NCBI GenBank assembly: GCA_002331385.1
Contig: DCYB01000005.1
Coordinates: 213,456-277,455 of the forward strand
Reading direction: 5' to 3'
Source of the DNA: Comamonadaceae bacterium UBA2121
GTDB lineage: Bacteria > Pseudomonadota > Gammaproteobacteria > Burkholderiales > Burkholderiaceae_C
DNA: 64,000 nt
Shown here: positions 45,849-53,728 of the stretch, piece by piece
How the letters are laid out: every line of letters starts with the position of its first letter
Position numbering within the stretch: the first letter of the stretch is position 1
The notes under the pieces: generated by a model
Seen by the model: only the letters and a program-made list of their open reading frames with translations
Database searches by the model: none
What the model was told of the DNA's origin: nothing
Program-made: the position numbers and the translations under genes

Positions 45849-47438
45849 TTACTTCATCGTCGTCCAGTTGGGCATCGGGCGGTCGTCCGCGCGGTGCTGC
45901 GTGGTCACGCCCTTGCGCATGGCCCATGGACGAATCTGGTGGTGTACGGGGATGTAGTAATACTCATCCTTCACCAGCTTGAGCGAGTCGCCAATCAGCG
46001 CATCGCGCTTGGCCGGGTCCATCTCCACCTTGATCTGGTTGATCATGCCGTCGAGCTTGGCGTCGCTGAAGCGTCCGGCGTTGTACGTGCCCACGCCCTT
46101 GCCATCCTTCGTCGCCATGAGCGCATCCAGCGAGTAGAGCGAGTCGAACGTGGCCACGCCCCAGCCGAACAGGTAGGCGTTGACTTCGGCATTCATCACG
46201 CGGGTCACGTACTGGGCCATGGGTGCAGTCGCCAGCGTGGTCTTCACGCCGATGCGCGTCCACATCGCCGTGACGGCCTGGCAGATGGCTTCGTCGTTCA
46301 CATAGCGGTCGTTGGGGCACTCCAGCTTGATGCTGAAACCGTTGGGATAACCCGCATCGGCCAGCAGCTTCTTGGCCGCTTCGACGTCGTATTTGGATGC
46401 GCGCTCATCGAGCTGCTTGGTCCAGCCGTGCACCATCGGCGCCACCATGGTGCCCGCATTGACGGACAGGTTGCGCATGGTGCGGCTGTGGATACCCGCC
46501 ATGTCGATGCCCTGGTACAGCGCCTGACGCACGCGCTTGTCTTTCAGCGGATTCTTGCCGGGTGTGCCCGCGCCGGGCAACTCGTCGCGGAACTGGTCCA
46601 GACCGATGTAGATGGTGCGGTTCTCGGCACCTTCGATGATCTTGATGTCCGGGCTCGCCTTCATGCGCGCCAGATCCTGCGGTGGCGGGTCGACGACGAA
46701 GTCCACCTGTCCCGACAGCAGCGCCGCAGAGCGCGTGGCGGCCGACTTGATGGGCGTGAACACGATCTCATCGATATTGCCCTTGGGCTTGTCCCACCAG
46801 TTGGGGTTTTTCTTGAGCGTGAGTTTGACGTCGGGCTGCCAGCCCACCAGCTGGAATGGCCCCGTGCCGTTGGCATTGCGCGAGGCGTAGTTTTCTTCCT
46901 TGCTCGCGTAGTCCTGCGACTTGGTGGAGTTGTGCTTTTCCGCCCAGGCCTTGTTCATGATGCGCGCCTCGATCAGCTCGCGCAGCAGGATCGGGTTGGG
47001 GCCTTTGAGGATCAGCTCCACCGTGTGATCGTCGATCTTCTTCACCTCCTTGATGCTGGCGACCGACGCAATCATGTTGGACGGCGGCGTGCCAGCGCGG
47101 GTGAGCGAGAACACCACGTCGTCCGCGGTGAACGGGGCGCCGTCATGGAATTTCACACCCTTGCGCAATTCGAAACGCACCTGCGTCGGAGAGATCTGCT
47201 CCCACTTGGTGGCCAGCGCGGGAACGGGCTGGTACTTCTCGTCATAGCGCACCAGACTCTCGTACACCTGCTGCATATAGGCATGCGTGGTCTGGTGGTT
47301 CTGCGCCATCGGGTCGGTGGTGAGAATGTCGTTCGCTCCGGCCATGCGCAATGTGGCCGCGTGGCTTGCGCCCACCCCCATGGCCATCAACACCGCAGCG
47401 GCGAGAACGCCCCGCTTCAAACTCGCTCCTCGATTCAT
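45849..47438 (-). CDS. ABC transporter substrate-binding protein (family 5, peptide/nickel type)
   Basis: 529 residues from the ATG at 47438 (AGGAG upstream). A Sec signal ends 'GASHA'. 'ELRKGVKFHDGAPFTADDVVFSL' near residue 80 is the family-5 signature. The C-terminal lobe has 'DKRVRQALYQGID' near residue 293. It captures oligopeptides or related solutes in the periplasm. No permease or ATPase gene follows, so it is an orphan here. Confidence 0.9.
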   Translation of the reverse strand: MNRGASLKRGVLAAAVLMAMGVGASHAATLRMAGANDILTTDPMAQNHQTTHAYMQQVYESLVRYDEKYQPVPALATKWEQISPTQVRFELRKGVKFHDGAPFTADDVVFSLTRAGTPPSNMIASVASIKEVKKIDDHTVELILKGPNPILLRELIEARIMNKAWAEKHNSTKSQDYASKEENYASRNANGTGPFQLVGWQPDVKLTLKKNPNWWDKPKGNIDEIVFTPIKSAATRSAALLSGQVDFVVDPPPQDLARMKASPDIKIIEGAENRTIYIGLDQFRDELPGAGTPGKNPLKDKRVRQALYQGIDMAGIHSRTMRNLSVNAGTMVAPMVHGWTKQLDERASKYDVEAAKKLLADAGYPNGFSIKLECPNDRYVNDEAICQAVTAMWTRIGVKTTLATAPMAQYVTRVMNAEVNAYLFGWGVATFDSLYSLDALMATKDGKGVGTYNAGRFSDAKLDGMINQIKVEMDPAKRDALIGDSLKLVKDEYYYIPVHHQIRPWAMRKGVTTQHRADDRPMPNWTTMK

Positions 47439-47660
47439 ATCCGTAGCTCCTGACTGGTGGTTGAACGAAGCCTTCCGGGGCGCACCAAACGACGCGCGAA
47501 AAACGTCCGGATGCCTGCATGACTCGCGTCGCCGCTTTCCGTGCATTTCCACAGAAAACATCGCAACGGGGAATTGGCATGCTACCGAAAACGACAACGG
47601 CCGCGTAGCGGCCATTGTTGGTTTTAGCTAGGGATAAACGCGCAAACACAGCGTGCGCAG

Positions 47661-47697
47661 AAAAAAAGAAAGCAGCGTACAAGACGCTGCTTTCTTT
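47661..47697 (-). terminator. Terminator of the rpmH-rnpA-yidD-yidC operon
   Basis: A perfect 14-bp stem AAAGAAAGCAGCGT / ACGCTGCTTTCTTT with a five-base loop, followed on the minus strand by TTTT, about 46 bases after the yidC stop. Confidence 0.85.
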
Positions 47698-47742
47698 AAA
47701 AGGTCCGCGCGCACCAACTGCGCGCGATGCCTCAGTGTTGTG

Positions 47743-49449
47743 TCACTTGAACTTCGGCAGATTGAACTGCGGCGGCACTCCCATGCGCGTGTTGATGATC
47801 CACTGCTGGGCGATGGACAGGATGTTGTTCGTCAGCCAGTACAGCACCAGACCTGCCGGGAAGAAGAAGAACATCACGCTGAACATCAGCGGCATGATCC
47901 ACATGAGCTTGGCCTGCATCGGATCCGGCGGAGCGGGGTTCAGCGCCGTTTGCAGCAGCGAGGACAGCGTCATCAGCAGCGGCAGGATGAAGAACGGATC
48001 CGGCACCGAGAGGTCATGAATCCAGCCGATCCACGGCGCGTTGCGGATTTCCACGCTCGACTGCAGCACCCAGTACAGCGCCATGAACACGGGAATCTGC
48101 ACCATGATGGGCAGACAGCCGCCCATCGGATTGACCTTTTCCTCGCGGTAGATGCGCATCATCTCCTGCTGCATCTGCTGCGGCTTGTCCTTGAGGCGCT
48201 CACGCATTTCCTGGATGCGCGGGTTGATGGCCTTCATCTTCGCCATCGAGGCGTAGGCCTTGGCATTCAGCCAGTAGAAAGCGATCTTCAGCAGCAGCAC
48301 CAGCGCCACGATGGACCAGCCCCAGTTGCCGATAAAGCTATGCAGCTTGGACAGCAGCCAGTACAGCGGCTTGGCCAGAATGGTCAGCCAACCGTAGTCC
48401 TTGACCAGTTCCAGACCGGGCGCGAGCGATTCCATCATGGGCTCGATCTGCGGACCAGCGAACAGGCGCGCAGACACGGTCTTGGTCTGTCCCGGCTCGA
48501 CCGTACCCACTGGCGTGATCATGCCGGCGGCATACAGGTTGGTGCCCGACTTGTTCACGAAATTCTCGCGCTGCGTGCCTTCGGGCAGCAGCCATGCGCT
48601 GGCGAAGTAGTGCTGCACCATCGCGACGAAGCCAGCGTCGGACGTCTTCTCGATCGACACCTTGTTGTTGTCGATGTCCTTGAAGCTGACCTTCTGGTAC
48701 TTCTTCTCCTCGGTGTACACGGCGGGGCCGGTGAACGTGGAGTAGAACGGCGTCTGGTCGCCCGATTCGGTGTTGTCACGCACCAGTTGCATGTACAGGC
48801 GCGGATTGACCGGCGCACCGCTGTTGTTCACTACATCGTGCTGCACGGTGACGTCATATGCGCCGCGCTTGACGGTGTAGGTCTTCACCAGCTTCACGCC
48901 GCCCACTTCGGCGGATTCAAAGCGCAGTTGCACCGAATCCTGGCCATCAGCGAGCTCACGCGCGCCGGGCTGGATCGTCATCGGCGTCTTGTGCGTCGGG
49001 AACGTGCCGCCGATCAGGCCGGTCTGGCCCAGATACTTGTGCGTGGCCGAGTCATCGAACAGCACCACGGGCTTGGGCGGCGTGGACTTGTCGAAATACT
49101 TCAGCAGCTCGGCATGCTTGAGCGTGCCACCTTCGCTGTCGAAAGTCAGGCGCAGCACGTCAGACGTGAGGACCACGTTCTGGCGCGGTGCAGCGGCAGG
49201 CGCAGGTGCGGCAGCCGCTGCGCCCGGCACATCGGTTGCGCCAGCAACGGCAGCAGAGGCCGTGGGCACGGTGCCGTCCGCAGATGCAGGTACGCCGGAT
49301 GCCGCGTCGGCGGGCGACTTGGCAGCTTGCTGCTGCGGTGTCGGGAAGAAAGTGGCTTTGTGGCCGTTATGTACTTGCCACTTGTCCCACAGGAGAACCA
49401 GCGAGAAGGCAAATATCACCCACAGTATGGTGCGGCGAATATCGTTCAT
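47743..49449 (-). CDS. yidC: Membrane protein insertase YidC
   Basis: 568 residues, typical for a proteobacterial YidC. The N-terminal membrane helix 'TILWVIFAFSLVLLWDKW' is followed by an Ala/Pro-rich linker and the large periplasmic beta domain (residues 90-360). The conserved core has 'FIGNWGWSIVALVLLLKIAF' near residue 375, 'PMGGCLPIMVQIPVFMALYWVL' near residue 455, and 'FSVMFFFFPAGLVLYWLTNN' near the C-terminus. It inserts proteins into the inner membrane. Its start overlaps the yidD stop by four bases. Confidence 0.96.
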   Translation of the reverse strand: MNDIRRTILWVIFAFSLVLLWDKWQVHNGHKATFFPTPQQQAAKSPADAASGVPASADGTVPTASAAVAGATDVPGAAAAAPAPAAAPRQNVVLTSDVLRLTFDSEGGTLKHAELLKYFDKSTPPKPVVLFDDSATHKYLGQTGLIGGTFPTHKTPMTIQPGARELADGQDSVQLRFESAEVGGVKLVKTYTVKRGAYDVTVQHDVVNNSGAPVNPRLYMQLVRDNTESGDQTPFYSTFTGPAVYTEEKKYQKVSFKDIDNNKVSIEKTSDAGFVAMVQHYFASAWLLPEGTQRENFVNKSGTNLYAAGMITPVGTVEPGQTKTVSARLFAGPQIEPMMESLAPGLELVKDYGWLTILAKPLYWLLSKLHSFIGNWGWSIVALVLLLKIAFYWLNAKAYASMAKMKAINPRIQEMRERLKDKPQQMQQEMMRIYREEKVNPMGGCLPIMVQIPVFMALYWVLQSSVEIRNAPWIGWIHDLSVPDPFFILPLLMTLSSLLQTALNPAPPDPMQAKLMWIMPLMFSVMFFFFPAGLVLYWLTNNILSIAQQWIINTRMGVPPQFNLPKFK

Positions 49450-49745
49450 GAAGTCTTCGTAGAAGAGGAAGCGGATGAAGAGGACGAGGACACGAGCCGG
49501 GAGAACAGCCGCGTGGCACGCGGAGGCTCCTCAGGCACAGGATCATGCCCGCCGTCACACCATGGGTGACAGCGCGCCAACCGGCGAATGGTCAGATAAC
49601 TGCCGCCGGCTGCGCCATGTTTTTCCAAAGCACCGAGAGCATAAACCGAACAGGTCGGCTCGAAACGGCAAGCCGAGCCCAACCAAGGGCTAAGCAGCAG
49701 CCGGTAGCCCTTGACCAGTCCAATGAGCAGATTGCGCACGATCAT
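49446..49745 (-). CDS. yidD: Membrane protein insertion efficiency factor YidD
   Basis: 99 residues. 'LVKGYRLLLSPWLGSACRFEPTCSVYALGALEKHG' contains the family cysteine pattern, and 'ARCHPWCDGGHDPVP' is the second hallmark. The C-terminal tail is Ser-rich. It overlaps rnpA and yidC by four bases each, so translation of the whole run is coupled. Confidence 0.93.
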   Translation of the reverse strand: MIVRNLLIGLVKGYRLLLSPWLGSACRFEPTCSVYALGALEKHGAAGGSYLTIRRLARCHPWCDGGHDPVPEEPPRATRLFSRLVSSSSSSASSSTKTS

Positions 49746-50266
49746 GTTCGAGCCTCTCCAACAGTTTTGGCCCTGGTCTTGGACTGGGACTGACGCACCG
49801 CATAGGCGAACAGTTGCACCAGCTCCTGCCGTACCGCGCGCTTGAGCGCATCGGACGTGGCACTTGGGAATTGTTTACGGTCAAACGTGCTGCGCAGTCG
49901 CACCACATGGGCGGCTACGGGCAGTTGCAGCTCGAACTCTGCGCCAGCGGCATAAATTTGCCGCTTGATGGCATTGCGCGTCACGGCGCGGCGCGCCCAA
50001 CGCTTGGGCACCATCGCACCGAGCCAAGGCCCCTGCGCTGCGCTGCCGGGCAACGCAAACAGGGCCTGTGCGGCGTGCTGCTCTTGCGGCACACTGCCAG
50101 ACCCCTGCTGTTCGCTGGTGACGACTGGATCGGTTCCGGCCGGCACCTGTGCCCCGTCCACCGGCGGCACGAGGCCCAGCCGATGCAGTGCAAAATGCGG
50201 CGTGCGAGAAACAGTTGCACCCGCCAACGCAGCCTGAAACTGTGGGCGGGTTTTCAACCGGTGCAT
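49742..50266 (-). CDS. rnpA: Ribonuclease P protein component
   Basis: 174 residues from the ATG at 50266, which gives the usual 'LKTRPQFQAAL' start. The C-terminal 'AVTRNAIKRQI' is the RNR motif that binds RNase P RNA. It is about 50 residues longer than E. coli RnpA because of a low-complexity insert (residues about 35-80) between the first strands. RNase P matures the 5' ends of tRNAs. Confidence 0.92.
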   Translation of the reverse strand: MHRLKTRPQFQAALAGATVSRTPHFALHRLGLVPPVDGAQVPAGTDPVVTSEQQGSGSVPQEQHAAQALFALPGSAAQGPWLGAMVPKRWARRAVTRNAIKRQIYAAGAEFELQLPVAAHVVRLRSTFDRKQFPSATSDALKRAVRQELVQLFAYAVRQSQSKTRAKTVGEART

Positions 50267-50364
50267 AAGCGCCACTGCAACGCCTTGCGCGTTTGGGTAA
50301 GGCTTGCAACCAGGGCCTGGCACGCCGTCAAAGCGAGCAGCCGGGCCCAGCAGTCGGCAAGACC

Positions 50365-50499
50365 TTAGACGGCCAGACGCTTGCGGCCCTTGGCGCGGCG
50401 AGCGTTGATGACGGCGCGGCCACCGCGGGTCTTCATGCGCACCAGGAAGCCGTGGGTACGGGCGCGGCGCGTCTTGGAAGGCTGGTATGTACGTTTCAT
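50365..50499 (-). CDS. rpmH: 50S ribosomal protein L34
   Basis: 44 residues: 'MKRTYQPSKTRRARTHGF' followed by the Arg/Lys-rich 'RMKTRGGRAVINARRAKGRK' and 'RLAV', the whole L34 sequence. It is the first gene of the leftward rpmH-rnpA-yidD-yidC operon, next to the replication origin. Confidence 0.98.
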   Translation of the reverse strand: MKRTYQPSKTRRARTHGFLVRMKTRGGRAVINARRAKGRKRLAV

Positions 50500-50653
50500 G
50501 ATCAAATTTCCTAAATAGTTCAGTTACAGGCCCGGCTTCGATCGGCCGAAAGCCCGCCAGAAATCCCGTACGCTGCCCCTCACAGTGCCTGATGGCACCC
50601 GAAAATGCGTCGCCCGGGCTGGATCACCCTGAACGGATTCAGGGAAACCCGCG

Positions 50654-50682
50654 ATTATTGCAGGCTTGAAATTTTCTTGCAA
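50654..50682 (-). promoter_or_regulatory. Putative rpmH operon promoter
   Basis: On the minus strand TTGCAA (50677-50682) and AATAAT (50654-50659) are separated by 17 bases. Confidence 0.55.
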
Positions 50683-50780
50683 TCCCCGGTGTTTGCAGAT
50701 TTTTGCCCGATGACCTAGGGTGCAGCGCTGCGGGCGCGCCTGGGTTGCGCCTGAAAAAGGTGCAAAGATGTGCGGAAAAA

Positions 50781-50810
50781 TTGTGGATAACTATTCCCGG
50801 AAGGTACAAT
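50781..50810 (+). promoter_or_regulatory. dnaA promoter overlapping a DnaA box
   Basis: -35 TTGTGG (50781-50786) and -10 TACAAT (50805-50810) with an 18-base spacer. The -35 lies within the DnaA box TTGTGGATAA, a layout that would allow dnaA autoregulation. Confidence 0.6.
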
Positions 50811-50857
50811 GGGGACCCTTCATCGTTCCTCCTATCCACAACTAGAATTCCCCTGAA

Positions 50858-52282
50858 ATGATCGAGGAACCTTCCCATACCGCCCACGACGAGCCCGGCT
50901 CGGATGCAGGGCAAGGTCTGTGGCAAGCCTGCGTGGAGCAGCTTGCCCAGGAGCTGCCCGAGCTGCAGTTCAACACCTGGATCAAGCCTTTGACCGCCCA
51001 GGTGGAGCCTGATCTCTCCAAGGTCACGCTGCTCGTGGCCAACCGTTTCAAGCTCGACTGGATCCGCGCGCAGTACGCGGGCCGCATTTCCGCCATTCTG
51101 GAAGGCCTGTACGGCCAGCCCATCCCGCTGGAGTTAGCGCTCGCTCAGCGCGAAAGCGTGGTGCGCAAATACATTCCGCCACAGCAGGCGGCGCAAGCCG
51201 AGCCCGCCGCCGCACCCGAATCAGCACCCAGCGCCGCCGACGATGGCGGCTCCGGCCCCTTCCGCTCGCGCCTGAATCCGGCCCTCACGTTCGACTCGCT
51301 CGTCGAAGGTACGGCCAACCGCATGGCGCGCTCGGCGGCCATGCACGTGGCGGCATCGCCCGGCCACCTCTACAACCCGCTGTTCATCTACGGTGGCGTG
51401 GGTCTGGGTAAGACCCACCTGGTGCACGCTGTGGGTAACAAGCTGCTGGCCGACAAGCCGGATGCGAAAGTTCTCTACATCCATGCCGAGCAGTTCGTCT
51501 CGGATGTGGTTAAGGCGTACCAGCGCCGCACCTTTGACGACTTCAAGGCGCGTTACCACTCGTTGGACCTGCTGCTGATCGACGACGTGCAATTTTTTGC
51601 CAACAAGGACCGCACGCAGGAAGAATTCTTCAACGCGTTCGAGGCACTGCTGGCCAAAAAGAGCCACATCGTGATGACGTCGGACACCTATCCCAAGGGT
51701 CTGGCGAACATCCACGAGCGCCTGGTCTCGCGCTTTGACTCCGGCCTCACGGTGGCGATCGAGCCGCCCGAGCTGGAAATGCGCGTCGCCATCCTGATCA
51801 ACAAGGCGCGCGCAGAGAACGCCGACATGCCCGAAGAAGTGGCCTTTTTCGTCGCCAAGAACGTGCGCTCCAACGTGCGCGAGCTGGAAGGCGCGCTGCG
51901 CAAGATCCTCGCCTATTCGCGCTTCAACCAGAAGGAAGTGTCGATCCAGTTGGCGCGCGAGGCACTGCGCGATCTGCTGTCGATCCAGAACCGCCAGATT
52001 TCTGTGGAAAACATCCAGAAGACGGTTGCGGATTACTACAAAATCAAAGTTGCCGATATGTACAGCAAAAAGCGCCCGGCGAGCATTGCCCGCCCGCGCC
52101 AGATTGCCATGTACCTGGCCAAGGAATTGACGCAAAAGAGCCTGCCCGAAATCGGCGAACTCTTTGGCGGACGCGACCACACCACGGTGTTGCACGCGGT
52201 GCGGAAGATTGCCGCAGAGCGTCAACAATTGACAGAACTCAACCAGCAGCTACACGTGCTGGAGCAAACCCTCAAGGGATAA
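50858..52282 (+). CDS. dnaA: Chromosomal replication initiator DnaA
   Basis: 474 residues. Domain I 'LWQACVEQLAQELPELQFNTWIKPL' is at the N-terminus, followed by a Pro/Ala/Glu-rich linker. The AAA+ core begins 'LNPALTFDSLVEGTANRMARSA' with Walker A 'GGVGLGKTHL' near residue 178 and Walker B 'LLIDDVQFF' near residue 240. Domain IV ends in 'GGRDHTTVLHAVRKI', the DnaA-box reading motif. It has no obvious Shine-Dalgarno site. It opens the rightward dnaA-dnaN-gyrB block. Confidence 0.98.
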   Translation: MIEEPSHTAHDEPGSDAGQGLWQACVEQLAQELPELQFNTWIKPLTAQVEPDLSKVTLLVANRFKLDWIRAQYAGRISAILEGLYGQPIPLELALAQRESVVRKYIPPQQAAQAEPAAAPESAPSAADDGGSGPFRSRLNPALTFDSLVEGTANRMARSAAMHVAASPGHLYNPLFIYGGVGLGKTHLVHAVGNKLLADKPDAKVLYIHAEQFVSDVVKAYQRRTFDDFKARYHSLDLLLIDDVQFFANKDRTQEEFFNAFEALLAKKSHIVMTSDTYPKGLANIHERLVSRFDSGLTVAIEPPELEMRVAILINKARAENADMPEEVAFFVAKNVRSNVRELEGALRKILAYSRFNQKEVSIQLAREALRDLLSIQNRQISVENIQKTVADYYKIKVADMYSKKRPASIARPRQIAMYLAKELTQKSLPEIGELFGGRDHTTVLHAVRKIAAERQQLTELNQQLHVLEQTLKG

Positions 52283-52437
52283 ACCTGCCTCGTGATGATG
52301 TGCGATCCAATTTGTTTCATATCACAGGCAAAATGTGACGTTTGGCGAAACAGCCAGGCTCTTGAGAGGGACCAAGCTGTGACGCCCGTTCGCCCGGTAA
52401 CGCTTTTCGCTATTCACATCCAACCAAGGTTGAAGAC

Positions 52438-53544
52438 ATGATTGTCCTGAAGGCAACACAAGACAAGGTCCTCGCAGTTTTCCAGTCGGTCTCCGGCATC
52501 GTCGAGCGCCGCCACACCCTGCCCATCCTGGCCAATGTGCTGATCCGCAAGACGGGCAACGCGTTGCAGTTGACCACCAGCGATCTGGAAATCCAGATCC
52601 GCACCACGGCAGAACTCGGCGGCGACACTGGCGAGTTCACCACCACGGTGGGCGCGCGCAAGCTGATCGACATCCTGAAGACCATGCCTTCGGACCAGAC
52701 CGTGAGCCTGGAGTCGAGCCAATCCAAGCTCATCCTCAAAGGCGGCAAGAGCCGCTTCACGCTGCAGTCGCTGCCTGCGGAAGACTTCCCGCTGGTGCAG
52801 GAGTCCGCCGCGTTCGGCCCGGCCTTCAGCGTGCCGCAGAAGGTGCTCAAGAGCCTGATGGGTCAGGTCTCGTTCGCCATGGCGGTGCAAGACATCCGCT
52901 ACTACCTGAACGGCATTCTGTTCGTGGCCGAAGGCAACACGCTGAGCCTCGTCGCCACCGACGGCCACCGCCTCGCTTTTGCCAGCGCCACGCTGGACGT
53001 GGAGGTGCCCAAGCAGGAAGTGATCCTGCCGCGCAAGACGGTGCTGGAACTGCAGCGCCTGCTGTCGGACGCCGACGGCGCGATCGAAATGCAGTTTGCC
53101 AACAACCAGGCCAAGTTCACGTTTGGTGGCATGGAGTTCGTCACCAAGCTGGTCGAAGGCAAATTCCCCGACTACAACCGCGTGATCCCCAAGAACCACA
53201 AGAACAGCATCACGCTGGGCCGCCAACCGCTGCTGGCCAGCCTGCAGCGCACGGCCATCATGACCAGCGACAAGTTCAAGGGCGTGCGCCTGAACCTCGA
53301 ACCCGGTCTGCTGCGCGTGGCGTCCAACAACGCCGAACAGGAAGAAGCCGTGGACGAGCTTGATATCGACTATGGTGGTGACACCATCGAAATCGGCTTC
53401 AACGTGAGCTACCTGATCGATGCGCTCACCAACATGAGCCAGGAGATGGTCAAGGTCGAGCTGTCGGACAACAACAGCTCCGCCCTGCTTACTATCCCCG
53501 AGAATGAGCACTTCAAATACGTCGTGATGCCGATGCGCATCTGA
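52438..53544 (+). CDS. dnaN: DNA polymerase III beta sliding clamp
   Basis: 368 residues in three repeated clamp domains. 'RHTLPILANVLI' near residue 25, 'FAMAVQDIRYYLNGILF' near residue 145, and the C-terminal 'YVVMPMRI' are family hallmarks. It tethers polymerase III to DNA. It follows dnaA by 155 bases and precedes gyrB in the standard order. Confidence 0.98.
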   Translation: MIVLKATQDKVLAVFQSVSGIVERRHTLPILANVLIRKTGNALQLTTSDLEIQIRTTAELGGDTGEFTTTVGARKLIDILKTMPSDQTVSLESSQSKLILKGGKSRFTLQSLPAEDFPLVQESAAFGPAFSVPQKVLKSLMGQVSFAMAVQDIRYYLNGILFVAEGNTLSLVATDGHRLAFASATLDVEVPKQEVILPRKTVLELQRLLSDADGAIEMQFANNQAKFTFGGMEFVTKLVEGKFPDYNRVIPKNHKNSITLGRQPLLASLQRTAIMTSDKFKGVRLNLEPGLLRVASNNAEQEEAVDELDIDYGGDTIEIGFNVSYLIDALTNMSQEMVKVELSDNNSSALLTIPENEHFKYVVMPMRI

Positions 53545-53591
53545 TCCACACGCGAGGCGACTACGCACATCAATTCGCATCAAACCATCTC

Positions 53592-53626
53592 GGCTGCCAT
53601 TGCTTGTTTTTTAAGCAATGGCAGCC
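53592..53626 (+). terminator. Hairpin between dnaN and gyrB
   Basis: A perfect 14-bp stem GGCTGCCATTGCTT / AAGCAATGGCAGCC with a T-rich loop. The following T-run is weak, so it could be a terminator or attenuator before gyrB. A second stem (GCCAGACA / TGTCTGGC, 53669-53702) lies in the gyrB leader. Confidence 0.55.
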
Positions 53627-53728
53627 ATTTGATCATTTGATTGACTGAATTTTTGACAGTTTGTAAATGCCAGACACCGCCTTTCGGGGCACGATGTCTG
53701 GCTGATCGAGAGAAGAGAGTATTCCTCC

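Larger units (their letters stand above)
50500..50857. other. Probable chromosomal origin region (oriC)
   Basis: The rpmH-dnaA intergenic region has two DnaA boxes: TTGTGGATAA (50781-50790) and, in the other orientation, CCTATCCACAA (50831-50841). Genes diverge from it in both directions, as expected at an origin. Only two strong boxes are visible, fewer than in typical origins, so part of the origin may lie elsewhere (for example past gyrB or in the dnaA-dnaN gap). Confidence 0.55.
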
